Positions 27,764 through 36,308 of a DNA stretch of 64,000 nt are shown in pieces; position 1 is the stretch's first letter; each line of letters starts with the position of its first letter. Both the position numbers and the translations under genes were made by a program. Origin of the DNA: Paenibacillus sp. 453mf (GTDB lineage Bacteria; Bacillota; Bacilli; Paenibacillales; Paenibacillaceae); assembly GCF_900116105.1 (NCBI RefSeq), contig NZ_FPAC01000001.1, positions 1,912,862 to 1,976,861 of the forward strand. The letters run 5' to 3'. The notes beneath the pieces were generated by a model. The model was not told where the DNA came from and ran no database searches. It saw only the letters and a list, made by a program, of their open reading frames with translations.

Positions 27764-28159
27764 TCAGAAGTAAACACCGGACTGTAAAATGCAATTGGCA
27801 TAAGGCTTTGCCTCACCTGTCCGAATAATAACCTTAGCATCCTGTGTCAGCTGCTTGAACAACTCATGCGAATGATATTCCACCAGCTGATTAGTAAACT
27901 TCTCTTCTATATATTGCAGTGCTTCCTTATTTTCAGATTTAATCTCTTCAGCCAGAATTACCTTCTCAATCTCCATATCTTCCGCAATGGCTTCAACCAC
28001 TTCCATAAAACTAGGCGTACCCAGCTTTATGGAAAGGTCAATCTTGTGAACACCCTCTGGAACAGGAAGTCCAATATCGGCAATGACGATTTGATCGGTG
28101 TGTCCGAGATCTGCAAGCACTTTAGTAATATGGCTATTTATTATTCCTTGCTTCTTCAT
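27764..28159 (-). CDS. rbsD: D-ribose pyranase
   Basis: Protein of 131 residues, the normal RbsD length. It interconverts the pyranose forms of ribose so that the furanose becomes available to ribokinase. The catalytic His20 (LGHTD) and the C-terminal [11 protein letters not shown] are conserved. It begins directly after the rbsK stop codon. Confidence 0.95.
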   Translation of the reverse strand: MKKQGIINSHITKVLADLGHTDQIVIADIGLPVPEGVHKIDLSIKLGTPSFMEVVEAIAEDMEIEKVILAEEIKSENKEALQYIEEKFTNQLVEYHSHELFKQLTQDAKVIIRTGEAKPYANCILQSGVYF

Positions 28160-29047
28160 TTACAAGCTCGCCTCCACTTCCTCACGTGTCGGCATTCCGC
28201 CTTGAGCACCAAACTTCATGACAGAAAGGGATGCCGCACGATTAGCGAATTTAATACTATCTTGCAGGGATTGCCCTTCAGCCAGAGCAACAGCAAAGGC
28301 CGCATTGAAGGTATCTCCTGCACCGGTTGTATCGACAGCTTCCACAATATAACTCGGAACTACAATCTCCTCTGTTCCGTCGAAGAAACGAACTCCGTTC
28401 TTCCCTTCAGTGACAAACAGCTTGTTCGGATACTTGCGAAGCGAATCATGCAAGCTTGCTCCATCAAAAATGATTTTGGCTTCATGCTCATTAGGTGTAA
28501 TATATGCTGCCTTCTCTATCAGTTCATCGCTCACAGGCCGGGCAGGTGCCGGATTTAATAAGAGTGGCACGCCAAGCTCAATGCACAGCGCTGCAACATG
28601 CTCCACCGTTTCTTCGGGAATTTCCTGTTGAATGAGCACGATGTCCGAGTTCCTGATTACTTCAACCGTCTGATCCACATAAGCGGGTGTCACCTCATCG
28701 TTCGCTGCTTTTACAAAGACGATACTGTTGTCACCTTCTGCCAAAATAATATGAGCCGTTCCACTTTCCATATCTGTAACCGGTTCCACATAGTCGACGA
28801 TAACACCATTTTGTTTAAAATTGTTCAGGATGATTTCGCCGTAATGGTCATCACCCACACGCCCGATCATCGTAACCTCAGCACCGAGTCTGGCTGCAGC
28901 GACAGCCTGGTTAGCCCCTTTGCCTCCCGGCACGGTCTTGAAAGATTCTCCAAGCACCGTTTCTCCTGCACCAGGGCGTTTATTAGATGTCACGACGAGA
29001 TCCATCGAGGAGCTGCCAATGACCGTTACTTTTGCTTGTTTACTCAT
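28160..29047 (-). CDS. rbsK: Ribokinase
   Basis: PfkB-family sugar kinase of 295 residues that makes ribose-5-phosphate. The N-terminal signature GGKGANQAVAAARLG (about 38-52) and the C-terminal DTTGAGDTFNAAFA with the catalytic Asp (about 240-253) are intact. Its ATG overlaps the rbsR stop codon by one base. Confidence 0.96.
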   Translation of the reverse strand: MSKQAKVTVIGSSSMDLVVTSNKRPGAGETVLGESFKTVPGGKGANQAVAAARLGAEVTMIGRVGDDHYGEIILNNFKQNGVIVDYVEPVTDMESGTAHIILAEGDNSIVFVKAANDEVTPAYVDQTVEVIRNSDIVLIQQEIPEETVEHVAALCIELGVPLLLNPAPARPVSDELIEKAAYITPNEHEAKIIFDGASLHDSLRKYPNKLFVTEGKNGVRFFDGTEEIVVPSYIVEAVDTTGAGDTFNAAFAVALAEGQSLQDSIKFANRAASLSVMKFGAQGGMPTREEVEASL

Positions 29048-30033
29048 TAGTTTCGTGCCACCTTTCGGGTTGTATTCCGTTCTATATACTCAACTGGAAA
29101 CTGAATATAGTTCTCCATATTATGTTTGTTATCAATTAAATGGATTAACAGCCGGGCAGCTGCTCTTCCCATCTCATATGCAGGCTGTCTAATGGTTGAC
29201 AGTGCCGGTGATAACAATCCGCTGATTGGAATATCATCAAACCCGACGATCTGCACATCATCTGGTACTCTCCTGCCTTGCTTTACGGCTTCATGAATCA
29301 CTGCTATCGCTGCCAGGTCATTACTCGCAATAACCCCGTCCGTAGAAGGATAAGTATCAAATAGGTTCTTCGCCAGCACATCTACATTGTGAAAAGAAAA
29401 GGTGGAAGTCTGGATGACATGATAATCCATTCCTGCTTCTTCGAGAGCCTCTACTGCTCCCTGATATCGATCTTGAGCCGGTTTGACATGAGCAGGACCT
29501 TGCATGATCGTAACTTCTTTGCTGCCTCCGGCAATAATCGCTTCTGCTGCAAGTCTGCCTCCCTGTCTTCCATCTGCATATACCGAAGGTTTATCATGTG
29601 ATGTCCTGTCAAGAAATACGACAGGCAGGCTGAAGGATGTGTACGTATTTGTATCCGGATTATTCGTCAGGGTAATCACACCGACCACATTATTTTGGGT
29701 AAACGTTTGCAAATAATCCAGTTCCTTCTGCTCATTCTCATCACTGTTTCCGATAATGATACGGTAATCATTCTCCCGCATTTCATCTTCAACACCTCTG
29801 GCTACCTGTGGGAAGTAAGGATTCGTAATGTCCGGAATCAGCAGTCCGATAAGCTTGGACTTTCGTTTATATAAAGATCGCGCTACTTCATTGGGAGAAT
29901 AATTCAATGCCAGAATGGCATCCTCCACTTTCTTGCGTGTATCCTCATGAACATAGCCTGCGCTATTAAGTACCCGGGACACCGTGGCCACTGATACACC
30001 TGCTTGACGTGCTACATCTTTAATTGTTGCCAT
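29047..30033 (-). CDS. rbsR: LacI-family repressor of the ribose operon
   Basis: Regulator of about 328 residues. The LacI helix-turn-helix is at the very N-terminus (ATIKDVARQAGVSVATVSRV) with the hinge following, then a ribose-binding-protein-like core. The ATG at 30033 is chosen because GAGGTGA lies 8 nt upstream; a GTG three codons earlier overlaps that site. It is the first gene of rbsRKDACB, the B. subtilis order. A perfect palindrome 20-33 nt upstream is its probable operator. Confidence 0.93.
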   Translation of the reverse strand: MATIKDVARQAGVSVATVSRVLNSAGYVHEDTRKKVEDAILALNYSPNEVARSLYKRKSKLIGLLIPDITNPYFPQVARGVEDEMRENDYRIIIGNSDENEQKELDYLQTFTQNNVVGVITLTNNPDTNTYTSFSLPVVFLDRTSHDKPSVYADGRQGGRLAAEAIIAGGSKEVTIMQGPAHVKPAQDRYQGAVEALEEAGMDYHVIQTSTFSFHNVDVLAKNLFDTYPSTDGVIASNDLAAIAVIHEAVKQGRRVPDDVQIVGFDDIPISGLLSPALSTIRQPAYEMGRAAARLLIHLIDNKHNMENYIQFPVEYIERNTTRKVARN

Positions 30034-30052
30034 TTCTGTCACCTCGACTCTG

Positions 30053-30066
30053 TGTAACCGGTTACA
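30053..30066. promoter_or_regulatory. RbsR operator (LacI-type palindrome)
   Basis: TGTAACCGGTTACA is a perfect 14-bp palindrome with the central CpG typical of LacI/CcpA-family operators. It lies between the putative promoter and the rbsR start codon, a position that would block transcription. CcpA could also use it. Confidence 0.75.
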
Positions 30067-30188
30067 GGTCTAAGATAACATAGATTATCTCATGTTGCAA
30101 GCTCAAAAATCTCCATCTATATTCTGTCATATTATTTCATGGTAAGATGGAGATAAGCTTTAAGTTTATGGATAGGAGGTTCTACGCC

Positions 30189-31217
30189 ATGGGATTATTT
30201 AGAAAGATCACTTCCCTATTTGGTACGAATGAACACAAGCCTAATCGGAATAAGAGAATTGAAGCACCTGAATTTGTATACTCCCCCAACTTACCCGAAC
30301 AATTAGGAATCGTCATGTCTGTTCATTCGTTGAACAGATTAGCTGCTCGTCTCGAAGAAGCATTAGATGATACATATATGAATCAGGTGAGAGATAGAGT
30401 TATGTCCAAGCATCGCTATACCGCTGAGAAATATAACTGGATGCTGCTTGAACTGAAGCGTTACTTTCTTCTCTGCTCTGTGCTCAAAAATGTGCCTATG
30501 TACAGTAATGATACAGACGTCATATGGCATGAAATGCTGATGTTTACACGAGACTATGAGGATTTCTGCCGGAAATTCACCGGTGATTTCATCCATCATC
30601 AGCCGCATACTGTACAGTCAAGCGAAGCCGAGCGTGAGAGTGAAAGAGCTTGGTATGATCTCATATACAGTCGTCTTTTCATAATTCATCCGGAGAATGA
30701 GCAGTTATCCAGACCTTTCTTCAAGCATCCTATGGAGGATAAGGTCCTTAAGAGACTAGAATATGATGCGAACGACGAAGTGATCACTTCCAGACTGCGA
30801 GTAACGAATGACCTGGATGTGAAGCAGCTTCAGGAGGAGCTGCTGCTTACGCTCAGCCACCAGATCAGAGAAGCCCATTTGCACATGGATGACTTGTTAA
30901 GACAAGATTCGCTGTCCGCAAAAAACAAACAGAATACCTCACCGAATTTGTTAAGAAACAATGCGGCGATGGACCCTATCCTCTCGATCTTGCTCGTATC
31001 TGCTGCTGCTTCTTATTTGTTCGAGGAAGCTCCGCCTTCTGAGGAAGAGCTTCGCAAAGCGCAGGATACCAGCGGTGGCGGAGGATATTACGGCTCCCAT
31101 TCGAATGAGCATGAACGCTCTGACTCCGGTCACTCGAATGACACATCACCAAGCGATACCTCGGGAGGCGATTCGTCTTGTGGAGGTTCATCCTGCGGCG
31201 GGGGATGCAGCAGCTGA
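30189..31217 (+). CDS. Glycine-rich-domain (GRDP/DUF1399)-like protein with Cys/Gly tail
   Basis: About 342 residues from the ATG at 30189, which has ATAGGAGG upstream; the open frame starts 14 codons earlier without a ribosome site. The central part (about 70-170) resembles the plant and bacterial glycine-rich-domain proteins, with DVIWHEMLMFTRDYEDFC. A helical region follows, then a short hydrophobic stretch (SILLVSAAASYLF) and a low-complexity Ser/Gly/His tail ending in CGGSSCGGGCSS. Such CGG repeats end several bacterial proteins of unknown role and could bind metal or be modified. Family assignment is from memory and moderate. Confidence 0.6.
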   Translation: MGLFRKITSLFGTNEHKPNRNKRIEAPEFVYSPNLPEQLGIVMSVHSLNRLAARLEEALDDTYMNQVRDRVMSKHRYTAEKYNWMLLELKRYFLLCSVLKNVPMYSNDTDVIWHEMLMFTRDYEDFCRKFTGDFIHHQPHTVQSSEAERESERAWYDLIYSRLFIIHPENEQLSRPFFKHPMEDKVLKRLEYDANDEVITSRLRVTNDLDVKQLQEELLLTLSHQIREAHLHMDDLLRQDSLSAKNKQNTSPNLLRNNAAMDPILSILLVSAAASYLFEEAPPSEEELRKAQDTSGGGGYYGSHSNEHERSDSGHSNDTSPSDTSGGDSSCGGSSCGGGCSS

Positions 31218-31301
31218 GTGCGTAGAAACACTCTTCTGTATTAGATGTAATATAGAGTTCTGTGTCTAAACAGTTATGTGCTTGTATAAAGGAGTGATGA
31301 G

Positions 31302-31568
31302 ATGATTGGAAACAAAGATCAATTCATCTTTGTTCTGTTACGAAGAATTTTTTCTCGATACAAGGTTAGTATCTACATGTCACATAAACAAGAACATTTC
31401 TATTCAATCATTCACAAGCTAAACAGCCATCATGTTGATTTTAGAACACAAATAACGGATACCGGTTCCTCTGGAGTCAGTTTGGGCGGATTATCCGCAC
31501 AGTATGAAATTTTCGTTAAGAGTAGCGACAAGCATTTAGCTGAAAAAGTGATTAATAATAAAATATAA
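31302..31568 (+). CDS. Small conserved-looking hypothetical protein
   Basis: 88 residues with an excellent ribosome site (AAAGGAGTGATGAG-ATG). The predicted fold alternates beta and alpha, with an N-terminal strand-helix (VSIYMSHKQEHFYSIIHKL) and a C-terminal YEIFVKSSDKHLAEKVI, like small ferredoxin-fold signal proteins (DUF2007-like). This resemblance is weak. A terminator follows. Confidence 0.55.
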   Translation: MIGNKDQFIFVLLRRIFSRYKVSIYMSHKQEHFYSIIHKLNSHHVDFRTQITDTGSSGVSLGGLSAQYEIFVKSSDKHLAEKVINNKI

Positions 31569-31597
31569 CTTCCGCATCAAAGCTTTTCTCTCGAATC

Positions 31598-31640
31598 AAA
31601 GGCTCCTCTCAGCTAAGTGCTGAAAGGAGCCTTTTGTATT
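31598..31640. terminator. Terminator shared by convergent genes
   Basis: A 10-bp stem (AAAGGCTCCT at 31598-31607, complement at 31625-31634) is followed by TTGTATTTTT on the plus strand. It lies between the small hypothetical gene and nasC. Confidence 0.7.
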
Positions 31641-31651
31641 TTTATTTAACA

Positions 31652-33811
31652 TTAATAACTCATTTCAATTCGCACCGCTGTCGTTTTGAATCCCGGCATT
31701 TTACAGAAGGGGTCCAGTTCGCCGCGTGTGGCACGGTTCACATTTTGAACGCCTCCCCAGTGCATAGGCACAAACAGGGTGTCCTTTCGGATCTGTTCAT
31801 TGAAACGGCACCGTACCTGGAATTCACCATATCGAGAAGTGATTCTTACCCAGTTCTGTTCTTTGATTATATAATGACGTGCCGTATCTGGATGAATTTC
31901 TACGAAATTTTCTACCTGTCGCGATGCAAGTCCCGGACTCAGCCTTGTTTGTACTCCTGTCAGATAATGAGACAGCACCCGGCCATTGGTCAGCATAAGA
32001 GGGTATTCCTTTGACAAACTTTCTTTGATCATTTTACTTTCTTCCGCTGTAAACACCGCTCTGCCATCGGCATGTGCAAATCGTTCTTCGAAAATTCTAC
32101 CTATTCCCTCTTCGTCTACCTCAGGACAAGGCCAGTACACTCCTTCCTCCTTCCGCAGTCGATCATAAGTGATGCCGTAGTAATCGGCGATACCACCCCG
32201 GCTGGCGACTCTAAGTTCATTGAAAATTTCTTCTGCCGAAGTATAGTCGAAGTATTTGCCTTTACCCAGAGCCTTTGCGAGCTCCCGAAGAATCTCCCAA
32301 TCATGTCTGCAATCTCCTGGGGGCTTCGTGACTGCTTCACGCAGGAGTACCCGTCCTTCCAGATTCGTGAGGGTACCTGTGTTCTCTATATAGGAGCTAA
32401 CCGGAAGAACGACATCGGCCAAGCGCGCCGTTTCAGATAGAAACATATCCGCTACGGCCAAGAATGGTACCTTCTCCAGTGCTTCCTCAACGAGTGTTGC
32501 GTTAGGGTTCGAAACAATCGGATTTGAACCCATCACGAACAGCGCTTCAATGTCTCCCGAATGAACGAGCTCCATCATTTCATAGGCGGATACGCCTTTT
32601 CTAGGAATTTCACCTTCTTCAACACCCCATACGGAAGCAATGTAATTCCGATCCTGCTCATCCTCAATGGAGCGGTATCCAGGAAGCTGATCCGCCTTCT
32701 GACCATGCTCCCGGCCACCCTGTCCGTTCCCTTGACCTGTAATCGCTCCGTATCCGCAGCCTTGTCGGCCGATCTTCCCTGTAACGAGCAGCAAATTAAT
32801 AAAATGTCTGACCGCGAGGTGCCCATCTGTCTGCTGTTCCACTCCTCTGGCCGTCAGCACCATACCTGTCTTCGCCTTGCCAAACATGTCAGCGGCAAGC
32901 TTCAGATTTTCTACGGATACTCCGGTGTTTTCCGTGATATACTCCCAATCGAGTTTATCAAGATAAGCCGTCAATTGTTCATAGCCGTTCGTTCTATTTG
33001 CAATAAATGCTTCATCCAACAGCCGCTGCTCCCTCAGCCATTTCAGCATTCCGTCTGCAAGCAGCATATCCATGCCCGGACGAACGGCAAGATGGAGGTT
33101 TGCCATAGCTGCTGTCGATGTTCTGCGCGGATCAATGACAATAATCACCGCACCCTTTTCTTGAGCTCTAGTAAAATACGGCATAAGTGTAGGCTGGCAT
33201 TCCGCAATGTTGGTTCCCGCGAGTATGATACATTTTGCATGCTCAATATCGGCCAAAGGGAAGGTTAGACCCCGATCCATTCCAAACACCTTAGCACCTG
33301 CCGATGCAGCAGCAGACATACAAAATCGTCCATTGTAATCAATATACTTGGTGCCGATGCCAATCCGCGCAAATTTGCCGAGCATATATGCCGTTTCATT
33401 TGTCAGTGATCCACCACCGTATACGCCGACCGCATTCTTAGGAATAGACCTTATCTTGTCCGCAATACACTGAATCGCTTCATCCCAGGAAGCTTCCGTA
33501 AGTTTACCGTCCTTTTTGATTAGCGGAGCCGTAATTCGTCTTGCGCTTGTCGTATGCTGGTGAGCATTCATGCCTTTGACACAAATTCTTCCTTCGGAAG
33601 CTTTGTTCAGGGTCCCTTTGGATTCCGTCACATACTGCAGTACACGTGTTGTCGACTTAGAGACAAGCTCGCGAGATTCAATCGTCACCTCCGCTTTACA
33701 CTGTACGCTGCAGAATGGACACTGCGTCGTTGCATGATGAACTGCACCTTGCAGCACCGAAGCTGTTTCTTGCTTAGAATTCGATACTCCTGATGAGCTA
33801 GCCATTGTCAT
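31652..33811 (-). CDS. nasC: Assimilatory nitrate reductase catalytic subunit
   Basis: Molybdopterin oxidoreductase of about 719 residues that reduces nitrate to nitrite in the cytoplasm. Cys31, Cys34 and Cys38 (CPFCSVQC) plus a Cys in GRICVKG form the N-terminal [4Fe-4S] site; the molybdopterin-binding and C-terminal dinucleotide-binding domains follow (FVPMHWGGVQNVNRAT near the end). No twin-arginine signal is present, as expected for an assimilatory enzyme. The start is the ATG 33811 with AAAGGAGTGGG upstream. It lies 44 nt after nasB, which supplies electrons. Both are under the leader at 35951-36020. Confidence 0.93.
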   Translation of the reverse strand: MTMASSSGVSNSKQETASVLQGAVHHATTQCPFCSVQCKAEVTIESRELVSKSTTRVLQYVTESKGTLNKASEGRICVKGMNAHQHTTSARRITAPLIKKDGKLTEASWDEAIQCIADKIRSIPKNAVGVYGGGSLTNETAYMLGKFARIGIGTKYIDYNGRFCMSAAASAGAKVFGMDRGLTFPLADIEHAKCIILAGTNIAECQPTLMPYFTRAQEKGAVIIVIDPRRTSTAAMANLHLAVRPGMDMLLADGMLKWLREQRLLDEAFIANRTNGYEQLTAYLDKLDWEYITENTGVSVENLKLAADMFGKAKTGMVLTARGVEQQTDGHLAVRHFINLLLVTGKIGRQGCGYGAITGQGNGQGGREHGQKADQLPGYRSIEDEQDRNYIASVWGVEEGEIPRKGVSAYEMMELVHSGDIEALFVMGSNPIVSNPNATLVEEALEKVPFLAVADMFLSETARLADVVLPVSSYIENTGTLTNLEGRVLLREAVTKPPGDCRHDWEILRELAKALGKGKYFDYTSAEEIFNELRVASRGGIADYYGITYDRLRKEEGVYWPCPEVDEEGIGRIFEERFAHADGRAVFTAEESKMIKESLSKEYPLMLTNGRVLSHYLTGVQTRLSPGLASRQVENFVEIHPDTARHYIIKEQNWVRITSRYGEFQVRCRFNEQIRKDTLFVPMHWGGVQNVNRATRGELDPFCKMPGFKTTAVRIEMSY

Positions 33812-33855
33812 GCTGACTCCCACTCCTTTTTTATCTGAACATCCAGATTCGTCGT

Positions 33856-35877
33856 TTATGCATATTCCAGCTGCTTATGTTCCATCTCCATGACCCGTTC
33901 TCGAATGCTCCCGATCCCTGTCCGCTCAACCCATTCCCACATTTTCTCGTTAAACCAGCCCTCTGTGCTATAGAGCTCCACTGTGAATTGAGCAGCACGT
34001 ATGGCCCCTTCTCTGGTGTCCGTCAGGCATAACAGCTGTCCCTCCGCTACCGGATGCCGTGCATGACCTCCCACGTAAATCTCGTATCCAGCGGGACACG
34101 CTTGAATGGCAATATCATGAAGCTTTATCCCGAATACGGACTCCGCTTCCTCTGAGGCAGCAGCATATATTGAAGCAGGAACCCGCTGCTTAGAACACCA
34201 GCTTAGAAATTCCTCAAATGTATCTAACGGTAAGGAGCAATGCTGAGCTTCTTGAGATCGGTTTCGCTCTATGTAGTATGAAATCGTATCTTCACAGGTG
34301 CGGCATCCATCTATATGATCTGCAGTTAAATCAAGTGACTCACGCACTTCTGTAGATGATATAGCTCCTATAGTACTAATGAGTTGTATCAACTCCTCGT
34401 GTCCGGCTGACATGCAGGAGCAGATGCTATGATCTGTGACTGATTCGTGTTCTGCACCGCTGATTGGCATCGAAGCACCTGACAGCGTAACCTTCACAAT
34501 CGCCTCCAGCATGGGCCTGCACCCACCGCATGATCCAGATGCCTTCGTCTTCTGCTTGATTTCATCCGCAGTCGTTAGACCTTCTTTTCCCATCACCTTC
34601 ACGATCGCTGATTTGGATACTTGGTTGCAGGCACATACCGTCTCTCCTCCCGGCATCGAAGCAACAAGAGCCTCCATCCGGTTTTCGCCTGCAGGTGCAG
34701 ATTGCATTGCCGTCAGCTCATGGACATCCGCTTGATGTTTAATGTATCCGAGCAAGGTCTGGGATTCGGTCGTATCTCCATATAAAATAGCTCCAATAAG
34801 TTTACCGTTACGCATCGTCACTTTTTTATATTTAAATTGCAGACGATCATATTCCTGAACTGCTACACTGATGTCTGGTCCAATCTCACCAACAGAGAAT
34901 AGATCAACACCGGAGACCTTCAGCTTGGAGTAAGGAATCGAGCCCTGATAAGCTTCGGTTGTCATATGACATAGCTTACGTGAAAGGACTCTTGCCTGAT
35001 CATATAGAGGCGCTACCAGTCCATAACAGATCCCCTGATGCTCGGCACATTCTCCGACGGCATAGATGTGCTTATCACTTGTCTGCATGTAGTCATCGAC
35101 GATAATCCCCCGGCTCACTGCAAGTCCGCTATCTCTCCCGATGTCCACATTAGGACTGATCCCTACAGCAAAAACAATGAGATCCGCCGTCAGCTTACTT
35201 CCACTGGCAAGCCGAATTCCCTTGGCCCTGCCGTCTCCGATAATTTGAACGGTTTGTTGTCCAAGGCGGAATTTCATTCCTTGTGCTTCCAGCTCTGTCT
35301 GCAGCAGTCCTGCGGACATCGGATCCAGCTGTCTATTCATCAGATACGCAGCATTGTGAATAACTTCCGTTTCCATACCAAGGTTCAGCAGCCCTCTTGC
35401 AGCTTCCAGCCCAAGTAACCCCCCGCCAATCACAATGGCTTTCTTGAATTCCCTTGCGTAATCCATCATCAGGAGACAATCATCCATACTTCGAAAAGCA
35501 ATAACGCCCTCCTGATCACTTCCCGGTATAGGCGGTATGAAGGCTGATGACCCCGTTGCAATCAGCAGATCATCATAAGTCAACTTCATTCCAGAAGAGG
35601 TTTCTATCTTTTTTTTCTTCCGATGAATCCGTGTGACCTTCTCTCCCGTGTAAAGTTTGATTCCGTTCTGTTCGTACCAAGTCCAGTCATGAATAATTAT
35701 ATCTTCAAATGAAGTTCCACCTTGCAGCACTTTGGACAATTCGATCCGATTATAGTTCGGTCTCGGCTCTGCACCAATCACCGTAATTTCATAAAGCTCA
35801 TGATTTAGTTGAATGATCTCCTCTATGCATTTCATGCCTGCCATTCCGTTTCCAACGACAACCAACTGTTTCTTCAT
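33856..35877 (-). CDS. nasB: Assimilatory nitrate reductase electron-transfer subunit (FAD)
   Basis: About 673 residues. The N-terminal pyridine-nucleotide-disulfide oxidoreductase module (FAD motif VVGNGMAGMKCIEEI; NAD motif VIGGGLLGLEAARGLL) is followed by two BFD-type [2Fe-2S] segments (VCACNQVSK...GSCGGC and ICSCMSAGHE...GCRTC). The last 130 residues resemble the sulfite-reductase half-domain of NirB but lack its iron-sulfur cysteines. It carries electrons from NAD(P)H to NasC. It is about 35% similar in layout to the first half of the nasD product at 60-62 kb, pointing to an old duplication (by-eye estimate). Ribosome site GGAGG is 9 nt upstream. Confidence 0.88.
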   Translation of the reverse strand: MKKQLVVVGNGMAGMKCIEEIIQLNHELYEITVIGAEPRPNYNRIELSKVLQGGTSFEDIIIHDWTWYEQNGIKLYTGEKVTRIHRKKKKIETSSGMKLTYDDLLIATGSSAFIPPIPGSDQEGVIAFRSMDDCLLMMDYAREFKKAIVIGGGLLGLEAARGLLNLGMETEVIHNAAYLMNRQLDPMSAGLLQTELEAQGMKFRLGQQTVQIIGDGRAKGIRLASGSKLTADLIVFAVGISPNVDIGRDSGLAVSRGIIVDDYMQTSDKHIYAVGECAEHQGICYGLVAPLYDQARVLSRKLCHMTTEAYQGSIPYSKLKVSGVDLFSVGEIGPDISVAVQEYDRLQFKYKKVTMRNGKLIGAILYGDTTESQTLLGYIKHQADVHELTAMQSAPAGENRMEALVASMPGGETVCACNQVSKSAIVKVMGKEGLTTADEIKQKTKASGSCGGCRPMLEAIVKVTLSGASMPISGAEHESVTDHSICSCMSAGHEELIQLISTIGAISSTEVRESLDLTADHIDGCRTCEDTISYYIERNRSQEAQHCSLPLDTFEEFLSWCSKQRVPASIYAAASEEAESVFGIKLHDIAIQACPAGYEIYVGGHARHPVAEGQLLCLTDTREGAIRAAQFTVELYSTEGWFNEKMWEWVERTGIGSIRERVMEMEHKQLEYA

Positions 35878-35950
35878 CTAGTAAGCCTCCATCCCTTGCC
35901 TATCTCTGTAAAGAAACCACGATATTGAATTCTGTTTCACGAAAATGAAC

Positions 35951-36020
35951 AAAAAAGCCCCTTTTCCATGGTAAGAAAAAGGGGCTGCGCTGCCTCACGA
36001 AACAGCACTCCGTTGTGCTG
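35951..36020 (-). promoter_or_regulatory. ANTAR-responsive antitermination leader of nasB-nasC
   Basis: Read in the minus direction: hairpin P1 is CAGCAC-AACGGA-GTGCTG (36020-36003), then a 7-nt linker, then hairpin P2 GAGGC-AGCGCA-GCCCC (35996-35981, one A.C mismatch). Both six-base loops have A1 and G4, the recognised ANTAR target. The 3' arm of P2 is shared with the 5' arm of a terminator (35986-35956, stem AGCCCCTTTT) followed by six T. P2 and the terminator therefore exclude each other. Without bound ANTAR protein the transcript should end before nasB. Confidence 0.82.
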
Positions 36021-36034
36021 AACTTATATATAAG

Positions 36035-36074
36035 AGAATATAGGACACCTGATCTCGTGTCAATATATTTAACA
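36035..36074 (-). promoter_or_regulatory. nasB promoter with overlapping GlnR/TnrA-type box
   Basis: In the minus direction TTGACA (36063-36058), a 17-nt spacer and TATTCT (36040-36035) form a good sigma-A promoter. Transcription would start about 8 nt before the P1 hairpin. TGTTAAATATATTGACA (36074-36058) fits TGT-N-A-N7-T-N-ACA exactly and covers the -35. Confidence 0.72.
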
Positions 36075-36118
36075 CAAAATACTTTCAAATGATTACATTC
36101 ATCTTTTTCAGGAAATTG

Positions 36119-36158
36119 CGTTAAGTATCTTGACATAATCAAAAGCAATTTCTATAAT
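36119..36158 (+). promoter_or_regulatory. Nitrate-transporter promoter with overlapping GlnR/TnrA-type box
   Basis: TTGACA (36130-36135), 17 nt and TATAAT (36153-36158) form a near-consensus promoter. CGTTAAGTATCTTGACA (36119-36135) fits TGT-N-A-N7-T-N-ACA with one mismatch (first base) and covers the -35. Confidence 0.75.
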
Positions 36159-36186
36159 TCAGTGTACAGTCATTCAAACAGAGTAC

Positions 36187-36275
36187 ATATGTGATTCACA
36201 ATGAAGTGAATCATGTGTCACGGCAATGAGGCCGCAACTCGAACCCTTGATTAGGGGCGAATTGCGGCTTTTTTT
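36187..36275 (+). promoter_or_regulatory. ANTAR-responsive antitermination leader of the nitrate transporter gene
   Basis: The clearest of the three leaders. P1 is GTGATTCAC-AATGAA-GTGAATCAT (36191-36214, extendable outward), P2 is CGGC-AATGAG-GCCG (36221-36234). Both hexaloops have A1 and G4. The 3' arm of P2 (GCCG, 36231-36234) is the start of the terminator arm GCCGCAA (36231-36237), which pairs with TTGCGGC (36262-36268) before seven T. ANTAR binding to P1-P2 should prevent the terminator and allow transporter expression. Confidence 0.88.
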
Positions 36276-36308
36276 GATGTGGTTGAGTTTCGAGATTCAG
36301 AGCGGGTC

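Noticed and set aside
31652-35877. Respiratory rather than assimilatory nitrate reductase
   Set aside because: No narGHJI-type subunits, no twin-arginine signal, and a NasB-type FAD partner is adjacent.
35988-36005. Alternative P2 hairpin GCTGTTT-CGTG-AGGCAGC in the nasB leader
   Set aside because: It lacks a six-base loop with A1/G4 and does not overlap the terminator arm, whereas GAGGC-AGCGCA-GCCCC does both.
35900-36148. 82-codon open frame across the nasB leader
   Set aside because: It covers the terminator, both ANTAR hairpins and the promoter; no ribosome site and no protein-like character.
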